From contig CALXLX010000031.1 in NCBI GenBank assembly GCA_944389315.1, forward strand, positions 1-54,139: DNA of 54,139 nt, written 5' to 3'. The translations under genes were made by a program, and so were the position numbers. Below, piece after piece: positions 25,104 through 35,000 of the stretch (the stretch's first letter is position 1; the number at the start of each line of letters is the position of its first letter). The notes beneath the pieces were generated by a model. It was not told where the DNA came from. It worked only from the letters and a program-made list of their open reading frames with translations, and did no database searches. The DNA comes from an uncultured Opitutales bacterium. GTDB taxonomy: Bacteria; Verrucomicrobiota; Verrucomicrobiia; Opitutales; Intestinicryptomonadaceae.

Positions 25104-27545
25104 CTATTTTTTATCCACGTTGTCAAGCGGGGGAGCCTCAAACATTCTTAGCTTGGGAGACTCTATGCGCGCGCTGTCCGAGTGGAGAAGATTTACAAAG
25201 AATATACCGACGGACACGGTTGTCGCATCTTTGGGGGATATTTCCGATAGGGACGCCGGAAAGGCCTCTGAGCCGAGTTTTTGTACCTCCAAAGTTTTTG
25301 ATAGGATATGCCTTCCCCTGTTGTCCGCAAACACCATTCTGAAATAACACATTGCTCCGCCTGTAAAAGAGCCTCTAAGCTTGGCGGAAAATTCATAAAG
25401 GCGGCCCGGCAGGCAGGGTATGGATTTCTGTACCCCTCCGTTTATGATGTTGGAAAACTCCATCTCTCCAACGGGAGACCCCTCCACAATGCGCGCCGTG
25501 GCGTTTTGGCTGCTGCAAGAGTATCTGCTCCAGCCTTTAGGCAGTTTTCCCTCCGCAGAGTCTTGCGGGGCGGAGAAGTCCCTGTCGAAAAAGTCCGGGG
25601 CTTTTCCCCTTAGTATAAGCAGCTTATCAAATTCTTTTTTTCCGAGTATCTTTTCCAGGCGCTCCAGCATCTCCTTTGAGCATGCGCCGCTTTTCATCAG
25701 TTCAAGCGCCTTGGACGGGAGAGGATCTGAATTCTTCCCCATAAATGCCCGGCCGAAGGAAAAACCGTCGGCGGAGAAGCTTCTTCCGTTTGAGGCGGCT
25801 TTCTTTGCGGAGTTTAAATAAGCGAGAGTCTCTGCGTCGCTTAAAAATTTGAGCGCGTCTTCTTTTGTCCTTAGCGGGTTTTTCGATATCTCCCGCTTTA
25901 CAAGATAGGTTTTTATGCAAAGCTTCGAGAGATCAAAAGCGTCTTTCAGCGCCTTTACCCTGCGTTTTGTAGAGGGAGTTTTGGCCTGCGAAACCGCCTT
26001 CCTTATGGCGGAATCCATCTTTCTTACCCTTTCGGGCGGGAACAGCTCGCATACGGATTCCCTCTTGTAGTAGCCCAACCAGCGGGGAATGTCGCGCCTT
26101 TGCGTCCACGCGCGTTCGGCCTCGGCGAAAAACTCTTTCGCCCCTTCGGAACTTTCGGCGTAATAAAGCCTGAAAAATTTGTCCTCCAGCTCGCGGGCGT
26201 CCAGGGATACGTCTTTTAGGAGAGAGCGCAATATCCACATCTTCGGAGCGTCGTAAACATAGAAGGGGGAAAACTCTCCGATGTAAAAGCGTGCGCCGGC
26301 TGAATGGGCCCGCTTGAGCCAGTCTGCCATGAGGGCGGGGGCGTAGCGCGGCACGGGGTAGGCGTAGCCGTAGTTGTAGTCGTATATGCCCAGGGCTCCG
26401 ACGCCGCTGTCGGCCCACCTGCGGAGCAGGTCGTCCGCGGCGGACTTTGCTCCCGCGTCGAAATCTGCATAGCGGTCGGCGGTGACGTAAAGAATCACAT
26501 TTTCCCTCAGCTTGAAATTTGGAACCTCCTTGTGAGTTCCGTACGCCAGCGCGAAAACATACCTGTCTGGATGTTTCTTGGCCATTATGTCGGCCACGGA
26601 ATTTGTAAATTCAAAGACTATGTTGGAATAATTCCTCTCTGATTCGTAGAAGCCAAAGACCCTGTCTGAGGTACGGCTGGAGTCGTCGTATATGTCGGAG
26701 TCCGACGGAACCACAGAAAAGGCGCGTTTAGACGGCTTGTCTAAAAAAAACTCGTCTGCCTTTCTTGCGTAGAACCACGGTAGGTCCCAGTTCATGAAAT
26801 CCGGCTGAACTTGCGGGCGGGCCTCGGGGGATATCCGCCTGGAGTTTCTCGACGCAAAAAGCTCGGGGGAGAACTTGAACACATCCTTCGTAAGGAAAAT
26901 CTGCGGAGAATGAACATATGCCGTCGCTTCGTTGTTGTTGCCTACCAGGGCCGCGAAGATTTTTTCCCTCCTGGATTTCGGAAAATCGAGCACGGCGGCT
27001 GCGAAAGACGGCTTTACCTCGAAATGCCCGTATTTTAACGATACGCGCCTGCCCTGGGGAAGCTCTGCGGCTTCGTGGGGAGTAAGAAAGGCGAACCCGA
27101 GAAAGTCCTCTAAAAAAATACACGCCGCGCGCAGCTCGTCGCCGTGTTGCGGATATAGAATTTTTACCCCGCCGGCCCCGATGTCGAAAATGAAAGTCTT
27201 CGCGTCCGAAGGGTCCTCCAGCAGGGGCGACGGCGGCGGAGCCTTTGCGTTTTTGCCTATGCTTATTGCAATCTCCTCGCCTTTCAGGTATTTTTCGTCG
27301 GTAAACACTTTCGGATAAGCCCTCTGGGAGAGAATCCTGCCTATGTTTTCTGCTATTATTTCCGCCGCGCGAATTTCCGCTTTGTTGGACTTGTCAGAGA
27401 CTATAATTGTCGTTTTTTGCGAGTAGGACCCGTCGGAAATTACAAGTTCCCCGCGGGCATGCGGGAAATGCCTTCTGGGTGCGGATAAAGCCGTCGCCCA
27501 CGCCAGTGCAAAAAAAACAAATATGACAATGTTTGCCTTTGCCAT
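25104..27545 (-). CDS. DUF4838-family exported protein (putative glycan-active)
   Basis: The protein has 813 aa from the ATG at 27545, where a signal peptide begins (MAKANIVIFVFFALAWATALS). Residues 30-180 resemble the alpha-glucuronidase N-terminal-like domain that often precedes glycosidase barrels: ELVISDGSYSQKTTIIVSD, AAEIIAENIGRI, GDELRAACIFLEDFLGFAFLTP. The central part has ILYVTADRYADF, YDYNYGYAYPVPRYAPALMADWLKRAHSAGARFYIGEFSP, the DUF4838 core (PF16126), and SLLKDVSLDARELEDKFFRLYY. The C-terminal about 130 residues form a beta-sandwich-like domain (VQKSIPCLPGRLYEFSAKL...). A role in glycoside hydrolysis is inferred and unproven for the family. It belongs to the exported-protein cluster. 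Confidence 0.82.
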   Translation of the reverse strand: MAKANIVIFVFFALAWATALSAPRRHFPHARGELVISDGSYSQKTTIIVSDKSNKAEIRAAEIIAENIGRILSQRAYPKVFTDEKYLKGEEIAISIGKNAKAPPPSPLLEDPSDAKTFIFDIGAGGVKILYPQHGDELRAACIFLEDFLGFAFLTPHEAAELPQGRRVSLKYGHFEVKPSFAAAVLDFPKSRREKIFAALVGNNNEATAYVHSPQIFLTKDVFKFSPELFASRNSRRISPEARPQVQPDFMNWDLPWFYARKADEFFLDKPSKRAFSVVPSDSDIYDDSSRTSDRVFGFYESERNYSNIVFEFTNSVADIMAKKHPDRYVFALAYGTHKEVPNFKLRENVILYVTADRYADFDAGAKSAADDLLRRWADSGVGALGIYDYNYGYAYPVPRYAPALMADWLKRAHSAGARFYIGEFSPFYVYDAPKMWILRSLLKDVSLDARELEDKFFRLYYAESSEGAKEFFAEAERAWTQRRDIPRWLGYYKRESVCELFPPERVRKMDSAIRKAVSQAKTPSTKRRVKALKDAFDLSKLCIKTYLVKREISKNPLRTKEDALKFLSDAETLAYLNSAKKAASNGRSFSADGFSFGRAFMGKNSDPLPSKALELMKSGACSKEMLERLEKILGKKEFDKLLILRGKAPDFFDRDFSAPQDSAEGKLPKGWSRYSCSSQNATARIVEGSPVGEMEFSNIINGGVQKSIPCLPGRLYEFSAKLRGSFTGGAMCYFRMVFADNRGRHILSKTLEVQKLGSEAFPASLSEISPKDATTVSVGIFFVNLLHSDSARIESPKLRMFEAPPLDNVDKK

Positions 27546-27611
27546 CGAAATATAGGCGTTTTTTATGAGCTTTTGTTCCCGAACCTTCAAGACTATTTGG
27601 ATGTATGCCCT

Positions 27612-29285
27612 CTATCTGCCCTTGTCGGCCCGCGCCTTGGCCTCCTTAGCCTTCTCGGAAAGTATGGACTGGTGCTTATTTAAAAACATGTCTGCGTATT
27701 CTTCCATGCCGGCCTTCCTTGCCGCCTCCGCAAAGAAGGGCAAGGCGGACTCAAGAAACTCCCTGTCGCTTTGCCGTTCGTCGAAAAGCCTCTTGCCGAA
27801 GGCTGCGCACTCCCGGTATGCCCCGTTGGGGTAGAGGAAGTTTTTTGCAATGTCCATAGCCAGGGTTTTCTCGGCGAAAGTCAGATCTCTGCCGTCGAAG
27901 AAGGGCAGTACGCGCTCAAGCCCCGCCTTGACGTTTCCGACTTTGGCATGCAGCAGGGCAAGTTTGTAGGAGAAGGATAGAGATGGGAATTTATCCGCAT
28001 ATTTAAGTGCGTAGTCCAACGCGGCCTGAGCCCCCGTTCCCGACTCTATCAGATTGGCCTTCCTCATAGCCGCATAGGCATGTTCCGGAGTGAAATTGCC
28101 CGAGTCTATCTGCGCAACCTGCTCGTCCAGCGACTTTCCAAAAGGCTTGTACAGCGGGTCCCCTATGAAAATAGCCTGCCAGCTAAGCGACGGCAGCGAC
28201 GCAAACGCGGCTTCCCCGGCGTTTCTGCCCCCTGCCAGTTCCCTGAAAAATATGTCAGGCCTGTGCGTAGTTCCCAAGAAAGGCTCGAAGACATTGCCCG
28301 CAGTGGCGCTCATCCCGCGGGATACCAGGGTAGGTGCCCATTCCGACGGGGAGGATATGTTGAGCGCCGAGTATGAATATATGTGGAATCCCACAGCCCC
28401 GTTGTTGAAGCGCAGGGAATTGTCCGCGAAATATTCCTTCGGCCTGGCTATATACCAGCCGAAATAAGCGCAGAGGCCGTCCCTCCTTTCAAAGTATCCC
28501 ATGACCGAGGCGGACTCGTTTACATCGGTATCGAATCCGAGCTTTTTTGCCGTCTGCGCGCATGAATCCAGCCAGGCGTCTCCCGAGGGCTTGTTCGCCT
28601 TGTCTATGTACACCCTCCCCATGAATCCGTATTCTTCCGCTGCGATTGCGCGTTTAAAAATATCGGCCGCCGCCTCGAACGACGGGCCGTCGAGCCGCGC
28701 AGTGCGCAGAATCATAAGGGGCTTGTACGCGCCGCACGAAGGGTTGTTGTAAAGAGGGTTTCCCCTCTGGCCCGGCAGGGGATATTCCCCCTGCAAAAGC
28801 ATGGCAAGCTCCGAATCTACCGCCGCTGCGTCCGACTTCGGGGAGACCTTCCCCCCGCGCCTCTGCGATACCTGCGGATCTGAAGACTCTATCCCATGGG
28901 GCACGCCCTTGCATAGCACGAGGAAATCCACATCGGACTCCAGGCATACATAGTCCGCAGCAGACTTTGCCTCGCCGGATTTCTTCATAGCCTTTACAAA
29001 CCCGGATTCCACAAGTTTTTCCAGAATGGGAAGGGCGATCTTTTCGTTGTAAAAGCCCCGCTTGACAAGTGCGTGGCGCCCCATGGGCAGCCTTATTATG
29101 TTCCCCTGCGGAATCTTTCTTGCCGCCGCGTATTCTTCTGCCAGCTCGCAGGATCCTTTCACGTCCGAATTTGCGACTATGCAGACTTTTCCCGGGGTTG
29201 CGTTCTGCGCAAACCCAAGTGTCAAAAACGCATATATGCACAGCAGCGGCGCGGTTTTCTTAACGCATGCAAAAAGCTTGTCCAT
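27612..29285 (-). CDS. TIGR03790-family exported protein
   Basis: The protein has 557 aa with signal peptide ...LLCIYAFLTLGFAQ. KVCIVANSDVKGSCELAEEYAAARKIPQGNIIRL is the family opening (return to a 'permitted names' and lifetime-like Rossmann region), followed by DFLVLCKGVPHGI, DSELAMLLQGEYPLPG, RLDGPSFEAAADIFKRAIAAE and QAIFIGDPLYKPF. A C-terminal helical TPR-like part of about 150 residues is added. TIGR03790 proteins are uncharacterised. As I recall, their occurrence correlates with exosortase/PEP-CTERM genomes, but no exosortase or PEP-CTERM tail was seen here. The gene ends 66 bases before DUF4838 and starts 3 bases after the M14 gene. Confidence 0.85.
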   Translation of the reverse strand: MDKLFACVKKTAPLLCIYAFLTLGFAQNATPGKVCIVANSDVKGSCELAEEYAAARKIPQGNIIRLPMGRHALVKRGFYNEKIALPILEKLVESGFVKAMKKSGEAKSAADYVCLESDVDFLVLCKGVPHGIESSDPQVSQRRGGKVSPKSDAAAVDSELAMLLQGEYPLPGQRGNPLYNNPSCGAYKPLMILRTARLDGPSFEAAADIFKRAIAAEEYGFMGRVYIDKANKPSGDAWLDSCAQTAKKLGFDTDVNESASVMGYFERRDGLCAYFGWYIARPKEYFADNSLRFNNGAVGFHIYSYSALNISSPSEWAPTLVSRGMSATAGNVFEPFLGTTHRPDIFFRELAGGRNAGEAAFASLPSLSWQAIFIGDPLYKPFGKSLDEQVAQIDSGNFTPEHAYAAMRKANLIESGTGAQAALDYALKYADKFPSLSFSYKLALLHAKVGNVKAGLERVLPFFDGRDLTFAEKTLAMDIAKNFLYPNGAYRECAAFGKRLFDERQSDREFLESALPFFAEAARKAGMEEYADMFLNKHQSILSEKAKEAKARADKGR

Positions 29286-29288
29286 TAT

Positions 29289-30536
29289 CTAATTTGTTTT
29301 GATTGAGTCTATATATTTAAGCAGTGCTTTTGCAACGCATCTGCCGAAATCTTTGAGATTTTCCTTAGAGGTAGCCACTCCGCGGCATGTCGCATAGGGC
29401 GTCTCTATGCTTGCAGACATCTTCGTGCCCTTCAATTTCGTGGCGTAATCCGGCAGTGAAGATCTGTTGGGATCATTGCTTGGCTTGTTCCATCCCGTCC
29501 CATAAGGAAGGAAATCCGACGATAGAAAGGGAAGCTCGGAGGTGTTTACGCTTTCTATAATATCCGAGAAAATTTTAACCTGCTTTTCTATGGTAGCATC
29601 CGGCCTTCCCGGCAAATATATGGAGCTGTTGTCGTTGTATGTGCGCCCGTCCTTGGGCCTTTCCCCTACGAACGGCGAATGAAAATCTATTATAATGTCT
29701 GTCCCTCCCTGCTTTTCCCATTCGAGCAGTTTTTCCTTCGCGGCGGCGACGCTCGGGTATATGGGATTATCTATGTAATCCCTCCCGTGGTCGTGCGGTG
29801 CGCGGTTCTTGCCCTGGTCGCCGTTTTCAACGCCGTCGAGGTCGACCATGGGAATTATGAAGTACTCCGCCGCTTCCCGCAGGGCTTTGCCTTCCGCGGA
29901 ATCCGAAAACAGCTCCCTCATAAAACCCTCCAATACGTAGGACCCGGTGGCTTCGCAAGCATGGTGGCGCGATGTTAGAAACACCCTCGGCTTTTTCTTC
30001 GCAGGGCTTTCGTTCAATGCTATGCACACATTTTGCCTGCCTTGCCTGGTCTTGCAAAGAGGTCTTAGCTTAAAGCCGTTTTTGCCTTCAAACTCCTTTG
30101 AGAAAGACTCTAAATCCGAGAATAAATAGGGTATGCAATATGAGAACCTAACCTCGTTTACGCCTTCGGGAGCTGTATAGAAAAATTCGTCCACAGCGGG
30201 TTGCTCCTGCGGATTTTGCCATTTCCAGGTCTTGCCTCCGTCCGTGCTTATGGCCGGCCCAAACGCGTCTATAAGCCTCCAGGGCTTGGCCTGGTTGACA
30301 AATTTGAACTTTACAGTTTTTCCGCCAATGTTCTTTGCCTTGAAATTCCAGTAGAACCACCACGGTTTTGAGCCTCTGAGATCCTGCCTTAAATATACCG
30401 TGTCTTTCTCTTGGTCTATCTTTTCAACTATTATATTTCCGCCGGGATAGTCGGAATTTATCTCTATCTTGCCCTCCGATATCGACGCAAAAAACGCATA
30501 AATACAAAAAAACGCCATGAAATATTTCGTTTTCAT
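29289..30536 (-). CDS. M14-type zinc carboxypeptidase, exported (copy A)
   Basis: The protein has 415 aa with a short signal peptide (MKTKYFMAFFCIYAFFASIS). Residues 20-150 form an N-terminal beta domain (KPWWFYWNFKAKNIGGKTVKFKF), as in cytosolic-carboxypeptidase-like M14 enzymes. The catalytic domain has SRHHACEATGSYVLEGF (HxxE zinc ligands), DLDGVENGDQGKNR, IIDFHSP (third ligand) and SIETPYAT (catalytic Glu). All key residues are present, so it should be an active metallocarboxypeptidase acting outside the cytoplasm. It is a close paralogue of the gene at 30694-31941 and is followed after 3 bases by TIGR03790. Confidence 0.88.
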   Translation of the reverse strand: MKTKYFMAFFCIYAFFASISEGKIEINSDYPGGNIIVEKIDQEKDTVYLRQDLRGSKPWWFYWNFKAKNIGGKTVKFKFVNQAKPWRLIDAFGPAISTDGGKTWKWQNPQEQPAVDEFFYTAPEGVNEVRFSYCIPYLFSDLESFSKEFEGKNGFKLRPLCKTRQGRQNVCIALNESPAKKKPRVFLTSRHHACEATGSYVLEGFMRELFSDSAEGKALREAAEYFIIPMVDLDGVENGDQGKNRAPHDHGRDYIDNPIYPSVAAAKEKLLEWEKQGGTDIIIDFHSPFVGERPKDGRTYNDNSSIYLPGRPDATIEKQVKIFSDIIESVNTSELPFLSSDFLPYGTGWNKPSNDPNRSSLPDYATKLKGTKMSASIETPYATCRGVATSKENLKDFGRCVAKALLKYIDSIKTN

Positions 30537-30693
30537 AACGTTTTTGTATCAGTATTAAAATTCGAGTCCAAGACAATTTTGGGGATATTTACTCCTCCCT
30601 ATGGAAGGCTTTCTTTAGGCTTTTGCTCCTAATATTTCCTATGCTGTCGCTAGCCGGAGATGTTCTATGTGGCGGCATGGATATATGCGTGGG

Positions 30694-31941
30694 TCATTTG
30701 TTGTCCTCGGGAGAATTTAGGTATTTTAGCAGCGCTTTTGCCACGCATCTGCCCAGCTCCTTCATATTCTCCTTGGAGGTTTGCACCCCGCGGCATGTGG
30801 CATAGGGGGTCTCAAAGCTTGTAGACAACCTTGTGCCTTTCAAGGTGGCCGCATAGTTCGCCAGCCCCGTAGTGTGCGGATCTTTGTTCCACGACTTGCC
30901 GAAAGGCAGAAAGTCCGACGCCAGGAAGGGTAGGCCTGACTTGTTTACGCCCTCTAAAATATCGCCGAATATCTCCTGCTGCCTTGATATCTCGCTGTTG
31001 AACTGCCCGACGAGAAATACCACGCTGTTTACCGAGAAGGTCTTTCCGTCCTTTGATTTTGAGCCTATGGACGGCGAATGAAAATCTATTATAACGTCTG
31101 TCCCCCCCTGTTTTTCCCATTCGAGCAGTTTTTTCTTTGCGGCGGCGACGCTCGGGTATATGGGCTTGTCTATGTAGTCCCTGTTGTGGTCGTGCGGGAA
31201 GCGGTCTTTGCCTTGGTCGCCGTTTTCCACGCCGTCCAAATCCATCATGGGAACTATGAAATATTCCGCCGCTTCGCGCAGGGCCTTGCCCTCTGCGGAA
31301 TCGGAGAACAATTCCCTCATGAAACCCTCCAATACGTATGAACCGGTAGCCTCGCAGGCATGGTGGCGCGACGCGAGAAACACCCTGGGCTTTTTCTTTA
31401 CCGGGCTTTCATTCACCTTTATGCATATATTCTGCCTGCCCTCTCTCGTCTTGCAAAAAGGCTCTATTGCAAAGCCGTTCCTGCCTTCAAACTCCTTGGC
31501 GAACGCCTCGAAATCCGAGAACAGATAGGGTATGCAGTAGGAGAACTGGACCACGCCCGCGCCCTCGGGAGCGGTGTAGGAAAATTCGTTTACGGCCTTT
31601 GTGTCGGGCGGGTTTAGCCATTTCCACGTTTTTCCGCCGTCGGTGCTTACCGCAGGCCCGAATGCGTCTATGATTCTCCAAGGCTTCGTCTTGTCCACAA
31701 ATTTGAACTTTACTGTTTTTCCGCCTATGTTCTTTGCCTTGAAATTCCAGTAGAACCACCACGGCTTGGTGTCTCTGAGATCCTGCCTTAAATATACCGT
31801 GGCTTTCTCTTGGTCTATCTTTTCAACTATTGCGTTCCCTCCGGGATAGTCGGAATTTATCTCTATCTTATCCTCTCCCATTAACACTGAAGAAAGGCAC
31901 GAGCATGCACAAAAAAACGCCACGAAGTATTTCATATTCAT
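30694..31941 (-). CDS. M14-type zinc carboxypeptidase, exported (copy B)
   Basis: The protein has 415 aa and the same architecture as copy A: signal peptide, beta domain and M14 domain with SRHHACEATGSY, DLDGVENGDQGKDR, IIDFHSP and SFETPYAT. The stretch from the first zinc motif to the third is almost identical between the two copies. The segment just after the third ligand differs strongly (SIGSKSKDGKTFSVNSVVF here, FVGERPKDGRTYNDNSSIY in copy A), as do the signal peptides. That fits tandem duplication with divergence around the substrate pocket. It lies 157 bases upstream of copy A. Confidence 0.88.
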   Translation of the reverse strand: MNMKYFVAFFCACSCLSSVLMGEDKIEINSDYPGGNAIVEKIDQEKATVYLRQDLRDTKPWWFYWNFKAKNIGGKTVKFKFVDKTKPWRIIDAFGPAVSTDGGKTWKWLNPPDTKAVNEFSYTAPEGAGVVQFSYCIPYLFSDFEAFAKEFEGRNGFAIEPFCKTREGRQNICIKVNESPVKKKPRVFLASRHHACEATGSYVLEGFMRELFSDSAEGKALREAAEYFIVPMMDLDGVENGDQGKDRFPHDHNRDYIDKPIYPSVAAAKKKLLEWEKQGGTDVIIDFHSPSIGSKSKDGKTFSVNSVVFLVGQFNSEISRQQEIFGDILEGVNKSGLPFLASDFLPFGKSWNKDPHTTGLANYAATLKGTRLSTSFETPYATCRGVQTSKENMKELGRCVAKALLKYLNSPEDNK

Positions 31942-31982
31942 GGCGTTTTATTAGTAATCCAAATGGGGCTATTCAAGATAAA

Positions 31983-32017
31983 TTTCCTCCGGCGAGCCTC
32001 TTGGCGGCCGGAGGAAA
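31983..32017 (-). terminator. Strong hairpin after the 1146-aa gene
   Basis: tttcctccggc (31983-31993) pairs perfectly with gccggaggaaa (32007-32017), 11 bp with a 13-base loop. On the minus strand only a short T tract (TTTATC) follows. It may terminate the large gene or act as a partial terminator or processing site before the M14 genes. Confidence 0.55.
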
Positions 32018-32031
32018 CCCCTGCCGTATCT

Positions 32032-35000
32032 CTACGGCTTAAGGACAAATTCGCCGAGTTGTTCCGGCGCCTTGCCCTCTTCCTGAATGGTTACCTTGAA
32101 CTTTATTTCCTTGTCCATCGGAAGCGGATAGACGCTTATCTCAAACGGGAACTCGTCGCAGACAATCTTTTGCGCGGAGGGAGAGCTCATCTCCACGGTC
32201 AGTTTCGCCTTCTTCTCCACTCCGCCGGTCATCATGACATACAGCGAGTCCTTCCCGAAGGGCGAGCGTATCCTGAATGCGTGCATGTCCCCGAATGTCT
32301 CGCTTGCGCCTTTCTTCGCGATGTGGCCGCCTTCCGATATCGGGGGTATATTGCGCGCAATATCCTTGCTCTCCGCGGGTATTTTTACCGTAAAGAGGCC
32401 GTAGGCTGGCATCTTTATCTTCTTTTCCCCGAAGAACTGCAAGGTGCCCACGGGCTTGCCGTCAACGTCCAAAAGCTCGGCGGGAACGTCCGTCTTGGCG
32501 CCCTGCATGAGCTTGCTCTGGGCGTCGAACTCAAGCGACACCTCGCGCGCCTCCTCGGAGTCGTTTAGAAGCATTATGTATATGTAGTCCTTCGCGCGCG
32601 CCCCAAGAGTGCTGACCTTCGGGCTGCTCGGCCTGACGGCGTTCTTGTCCAGCAATATGCGGGCTTCATCCCCGTAAACCTTGCCGTTTAAGCCGAAGAT
32701 TCTGTCCGTGAACCATACGTATCCCTGCTGGCGCACAAACGGGAACTTCACCGCGCCCTTCGAGGCTATCTCAAACTGCGTCATCAGATAGTCGAAAGTC
32801 TGCGCAAAGTGGCAGGGCGCATGGTGGTAGTAGTAGCTTGTGATGTCTGGCCCGCGTATCGAGTAGTCGGGGTCGTGCGGGAGATCCGTGTAGTCGCAGA
32901 TGTAGTAGCCGAAGAACGTCGCATAGCGGCCTATTATCGCGTGGCGCGAGTACTTGCGGATAATCTCGTCTCCCGAGTACTGGTAGGTCTTGAGCATCTC
33001 GGCCGACCAGCTGGGCATGAGTATGTTGAAGTCGTTGTAGTCTCCGCCGGCCCTGAAGGTGCTGGGCTGCTCCATGCCCACGCCTATGCGCGAAACTTTC
33101 TTCGCGTCGGGAATCTTCTTCTCCTTGACTATGAATTTCCCGCTGTGTATGCCCGCGTCGAGAAGCGGATTTCCCTTTATGAAGGAACGGGCCGCCTCCT
33201 GGGTGTCGTTTCCAAGCCTGTAGCGCTCCGCGTCCCTCCACCATATGTGGCCTATTCCGGCGACTATGTTGTTCTTGTTTATGGTAATCTCACCCTTGCT
33301 CGGCCGCGGATAGGCCCACTGCGCGGCGAGCGTATGGAACGCTCCTCTGCGCGCAAAATCGAGGTATTTGGGATCCTTCGTAGCTTCATAAAGGTCAGGC
33401 AGATACCACCAGTAAGGATAGAACGACACGTTCGCAAATGCGCTGTAGTCGGCCTCGTCCGTATTCCACATGAAGAACGCTTTTACGAGCCACTGGTCGA
33501 CCAATTCGCAGGTCTTCTTGAGAAGCTCGTCTGACGGGTTGGCCAGCCACAAGCCGAAAAGCTGCGTCCACCCAGGCTGTGCGGAGTACATGTTTACCTT
33601 GTTCAAGTCCACCTGGGTGAACTCGTTAAACCACGGGTTTGCGTTCCCGAGAAGCCTGTTTACGCTCGCGTAATAGTCCGCCTTCCACATGCCTGAGGGC
33701 ACGGACATCGCGTATGGTGTCGGCGAATAGGGGCTGCGCTCCTTGCGCGGCGCAAAGTGCGAGCTCTGGCGCGTGAGAGTGTACTCTATGGTGGGCAGCG
33801 ATATGTTCTTGTAGTACTCCTCGTCGTCGGTAAGAAGCGCGACTTCTATCTCCGTCATGGGCGAGGCGTGGGTGACGAGGGTCTTGTCCTCTATGTTCCA
33901 TCTGCCCTTGTATTTCCTGCTCCAGCCGCTTGCGTTCTCGTTCTTGAGGAACGCCGCAAGATTTGCCGCTGCGTCGGAGAATGAAGTGTCGTAGCTTTCG
34001 CGCACAAATTCTCCCGCGGGCAACAGTTTCTCGTTCGCCACAGCGAGGGCCTCAAACCACTTTCCGGGAATCGAAAGCGCATACCAGGAGGTTTCTAACG
34101 TCTCGCCCTCCTTCTTGAAAGAACCCCTTCCGCCCAAAATCGGCTGGAATATGGCAGGCTGAACCTTGTTGTCCGGGCTAGCCAGCGAGAACCCGTAGAG
34201 GGAATTGCCCTTCCACGACCATTCCTCCGAGGGAAGCTTGTCCGGATCGGCTATCAGCGCGTTCGTAAAGGGTATATCCCCCTTGTCGTTCGTCTGAACC
34301 ATGCTCAGCGGCTGAGACATGAATCGCACGCCGAGCTGCTTTGGGGTCCGCATAGTCATTCTCATCTGGAAGAGCGGGGGCATCTGCGTGGCTATGGCCT
34401 CCTCCCTGTTTATCTTGCCGAACCCTGTCATGCCTGTCGTGTACCAGCCGTCCTTGTCTATGGGCGCGCTGAACTCGTACTTAAGCAGAGGGGAATCCTC
34501 CGCGAGGGTGACAACCGCCTTAGCCCCGTTGCCGAGGTCCAGCTTCAAGGACTTATCCGAGATTCTTTCGATATCTTTCGGCCTCATGACTGTCATTTCC
34601 TGCGGCGCATAGGGGTAGTCTGAATTTGCTTTGGCCTCCAGATTGTAGGAGTCTGTCTTTATGCGCATTATGCCGTCGTTCTGCTTCCAATAGGAGAAGT
34701 AGGAGTCGAAATATTTAGGATCCTCCGACTCATAGCCTATGAAGAAATACTCGTCCTTGAAATCCGGGCGCTTTATCCATTTGCCGTCCTTGAAAAGCTC
34801 TATACCCCTCTCGTAGAATTTGTTTCCCTTGTCGTCGGCCCTCTGGGTGAACACAACCCTTATGTATTTGTTCTGTATACCTATCCTCTTGTTGCCCTCA
34901 AAGCTCTTTAGAACGGGCATCTTTGAAAACTCGCTCTCGAATGTGGCCGATTCCGTGCTGAGAATCTTTACCCTGGCATGCCTTCTTGCGCCCAAATTTG

